A stretch of DNA of 6,891 nt. Origin: Rhodobacterales bacterium UBA3077 (lineage in GTDB: Bacteria > Pseudomonadota > Alphaproteobacteria > Rhodobacterales > Rhodobacteraceae). Made by a program: the position numbers and the translations under genes. Below are positions 5,133 through 6,891 of this stretch, piece by piece (the first letter of the stretch is position 1; each line of letters opens with the position of its first letter). Location: assembly GCA_002366685.1 (NCBI GenBank), contig DFBP01000042.1:1-6891 (forward strand), given 5' to 3'. Under the pieces are notes generated by a model, which saw only the letters and a list, made by a program, of their open reading frames with translations, was not told the origin of the DNA and ran no database searches.

Positions 5133-5807
5133 TCAACCTCCCCAAATTTCGCTTAGCGCCGCGCCCAGTTCGGCAAAATCATCAATTATTACATCAGCTG
5201 CACCAAGGCGGCTCACCGGATGGTAACCCCAACTCACGCCGATGGTTGAAAATCCGGCCGCACGGCCCATTTCCATATCGAACTCGGTGTCACCAACCAT
5301 CACCGCACGCCCTGCCTCAGCGCCGGTTTCGCTCAATGCCTGATGCAGCATCGAAGGGTGAGGCTTGCTTGGGTGGTGATCCGCCGTTTGTGAGGTGATG
5401 AAAAAGTGTTCGATATCATGAGCCTTATAGGCATGGTCCAGGCCCCGCCGAGCTTTGCCCGTGGCCACACCCATCAGGATTTCATCTATCTTGTGCAGGC
5501 GTTCCAGAGCTTCGCGCGCGCCGGGGTAAAGCGGGGTATTAACTTCGCCGCCAAGCTCGGCCCGCATATCAAAGAAGGTTTGCTGGATGATATCCACAAC
5601 CCGTTGGTTTTCAATTCTATCAAGCCCCGGCATCAGTGCCGCAACGGCTGCGCTAAAGGACAGCCCGACAATCGAAAGAATCTCCCCATCTGTGAGTTTC
5701 GCATGACCGGCGGCCTCGATGCCTCGCGCCATTCCCATTAAAATGAACTCCTGACTATCCATCAGGGTGCCGTCCATATCAAAAACGACCAGCTTCAAAT
5801 CGCTCAT
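5133..5807 (-). CDS. HAD-IA hydrolase, phosphoglycolate phosphatase-like
   Basis: This is a cytoplasmic haloacid-dehalogenase-superfamily phosphatase of 224 residues; the substrate is unknown. All four HAD motifs are present. Motif I is DMDGTL at 10-15, with nucleophile Asp10 and acid/base Asp12. Motif II is ATGK with Thr116. Motif III is SKPHP with Lys148. Motif IV is GDTEFD at 172-177, with Asp173 and Asp177 for magnesium. The segment between motifs I and II (about 17-95) is a helical C1 cap as in Gph/PpaX-type enzymes. Close relatives are often labelled phosphoglycolate phosphatase, but the family also includes pyrophosphatases and nucleotide or sugar phosphatases, so I do not assign gph. 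The ATG at 5807 overlaps the rluC stop by 4 nt (ATGA) and has no clear ribosome binding site, suggesting expression by coupling. A longer frame starting at TTG 5867 would lie inside rluC and is unlikely. Confidence 0.93.
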   Translation of the reverse strand: MSDLKLVVFDMDGTLMDSQEFILMGMARGIEAAGHAKLTDGEILSIVGLSFSAAVAALMPGLDRIENQRVVDIIQQTFFDMRAELGGEVNTPLYPGAREALERLHKIDEILMGVATGKARRGLDHAYKAHDIEHFFITSQTADHHPSKPHPSMLHQALSETGAEAGRAVMVGDTEFDMEMGRAAGFSTIGVSWGYHPVSRLGAADVIIDDFAELGAALSEIWGG

Positions 5808-6847
5808 TCGAAAATCGCAAACGGGTCTTTTGGGGCCCATTTCAGGTTCCAGCCGAACATGGCCCAACTGCGGGCCATGTGTTCGGGCAAGGGTGCCTCA
5901 AACATCATCGGTTTTTTAGTGAACGGATGGACCAGCGAAATCGAGCGCGCGTGCAGGTGCATTTTGCGGCTGATATCCCCGCCGATCTTTGCCCCCCAGC
6001 CTTCGCCATCATTGCTTTGGCTACTGCCACCGTATTTGCCGTCCCCCACAATCGGGCACCCGATTTCGGCCATATGGGCCCGCAACTGGTGGGTGCGGCC
6101 CGTAACCGGCACCAAGCCGACCCATGTGGCGCGGGTGCCTACGGTTTCGATCAACGCATAATCGGTGGTGGCACGTTTGGCGCCGGGGGTGCTATCGACC
6201 TCGTCGGGGTGAATGCAGTGCATTTTTTCACCCGCACCATGCGGCCCGTGGCCAGAGGCCTTGACCAACCCATATTGGATAGTGCCCACCCGCTCGGGCA
6301 AGCGGCCCGCGACCAGTGCCCAATAAACCTTTTTGGTTTCACGATCATGCAGGGCTTTGGAAAGCGCCTTGGCCGCTTTGCCCGTGCGCGCCAACATTAG
6401 CACACCCGAAGTATCCTTATCCAGCCGATGCACCAGCTTGGGCTTGTCCTCATTGCCGAATTTCAATTCTTCTGACAGCATATCGATATGAATATCATGC
6501 CCCGTGCCGCCCTGCGTGGGCAAACCCGCGGGTTTGTTGATCACGATAAAATGCTCGTCTTTGAACAGCACCGCATCCTGAATCATCTTGCGGTCCGCGT
6601 CGGTCACAACCGCTATATTGCGCTCCCGCAACTCGCCGGCTTCGGGCAACGGCGGCACCCGCACGTCTTGCCCGGTTTCGAGCCGTGTACCGGATTTCAC
6701 CCGCCCGCCTTCCACACGGATCTCGCCCTTGCGGCACATTTTTTCAATGCGCCCCTGCGAGATATGCGGGAACATCCGCTTGAACCAGCGGTCCAGCCGC
6801 TGGTCTTGGCCATCGTCGTCAACGGTTACATGTTGCACACCACTCAT
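5804..6847 (-). CDS. rluC: RluA-family 23S rRNA pseudouridine synthase, RluC-like
   Basis: This enzyme isomerises specific uridines of 23S rRNA to pseudouridine. E. coli RluC acts at positions 955, 2504 and 2580. The protein has 347 residues. An S4 RNA-binding domain covers about residues 15-65 (RLDRWFKRMFPHISQGRIEK onward). The catalytic domain runs from about 90 to 320. It has NKPAGLPTQGG (104-114), the catalytic motif HRLDKDTSG (140-148) with Asp143 as nucleophile, and GRTHQLRAHM (250-259). The architecture and length fit the RluC/RluD group; the choice of RluC is by similarity and by the usual label in Rhodobacterales, so the exact target uridines are inferred. The ATG at 6847 overlaps the stop of the preceding gene by 4 nt and has AAGGA at 7-nt spacing. 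Its own stop overlaps the HAD start in the same way. Confidence 0.94.
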   Translation of the reverse strand: MSGVQHVTVDDDGQDQRLDRWFKRMFPHISQGRIEKMCRKGEIRVEGGRVKSGTRLETGQDVRVPPLPEAGELRERNIAVVTDADRKMIQDAVLFKDEHFIVINKPAGLPTQGGTGHDIHIDMLSEELKFGNEDKPKLVHRLDKDTSGVLMLARTGKAAKALSKALHDRETKKVYWALVAGRLPERVGTIQYGLVKASGHGPHGAGEKMHCIHPDEVDSTPGAKRATTDYALIETVGTRATWVGLVPVTGRTHQLRAHMAEIGCPIVGDGKYGGSSQSNDGEGWGAKIGGDISRKMHLHARSISLVHPFTKKPMMFEAPLPEHMARSWAMFGWNLKWAPKDPFAIFE

Positions 6848-6891
6848 GATATCATCCTTGCTATCGCCATGCCCGCAACCAGCGCCAGCAT
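6844..6891 (-). CDS. crcB: C-terminal end of the preceding gene, probably the fluoride channel CrcB
   Basis: The minus strand reads 15 in-frame codons, ending MLALVAGMAIARMIS and a TGA at 6846-6844. The TGA overlaps the rluC ATG. The hydrophobic, small-residue-rich end fits the last transmembrane helix of CrcB/Fluc, a small four-helix membrane protein that exports fluoride. CrcB commonly precedes this pseudouridine synthase in Rhodobacterales. The fragment alone is too short to prove identity; that a coding region ends here is much safer than its name. Confidence 0.55.
   Translation of the reverse strand: MLALVAGMAIARMIS

Noticed and set aside
5808..5867. Extended HAD start at TTG 5867
   Set aside because: It would overlap rluC by 64 nt and place 20 extra residues before motif I. 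HAD-IA proteins normally have motif I within the first 10 to 15 residues.

Overview
The window reads as a chromosomal segment of an alphaproteobacterium, most likely a marine Rhodobacterales (Roseobacter-like) species of moderate GC. The reasons are the Bzt/Aap-type general amino acid ABC transporter, an ATP12-family F1-ATPase assembly chaperone (bacterial members are essentially alphaproteobacterial), and the gene order RluC-type pseudouridine synthase, HAD phosphatase, ATP12 protein, with a probable crcB end in front. Every gene lies on the minus strand, so transcription runs from high to low coordinates.

Unit 1 (about 6891 to 4378) is a tightly packed housekeeping cluster: the last codons of a membrane protein (probably the fluoride channel CrcB), an RluA/RluC-family 23S rRNA pseudouridine synthase, a HAD-IA hydrolase of the phosphoglycolate phosphatase type, and an ATP12-family protein. 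Start and stop codons overlap by 4 nt at the first two junctions and are 1 nt apart at the third, which implies translational coupling. A probable intrinsic terminator follows the ATP12 gene.

Unit 2 (about 4040 to 1, continuing beyond the window) is a bztABCD (aapJQMP) operon for uptake of glutamate, glutamine, aspartate and related amino acids. It has a periplasmic binding protein, two integral membrane permeases and the N-terminal part of the ATPase. A perfect 10-bp GC stem-loop sits in the long bztA-bztB gap, as expected for a device that makes more binding protein than membrane components. bztB-bztC and bztC-bztD are close-packed.

Between the units lies an AT-rich, apparently non-coding stretch of about 540 bp (3887-4426). 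It is the least explained part of the window. It holds the bzt promoter candidates, a 14-bp direct repeat 222 bp apart with one copy abutting a TTGACC -35-like element, four copies of the heptamer AACAATT, an 11-bp-period GGAACAA tandem, several dyads, and a 35-codon cysteine-rich upstream reading frame ending 2 nt before bztA. I read it as a complex regulatory region for amino acid uptake. The genes themselves are ordinary, and I see no phage, transposon, CRISPR, tRNA or rRNA features.
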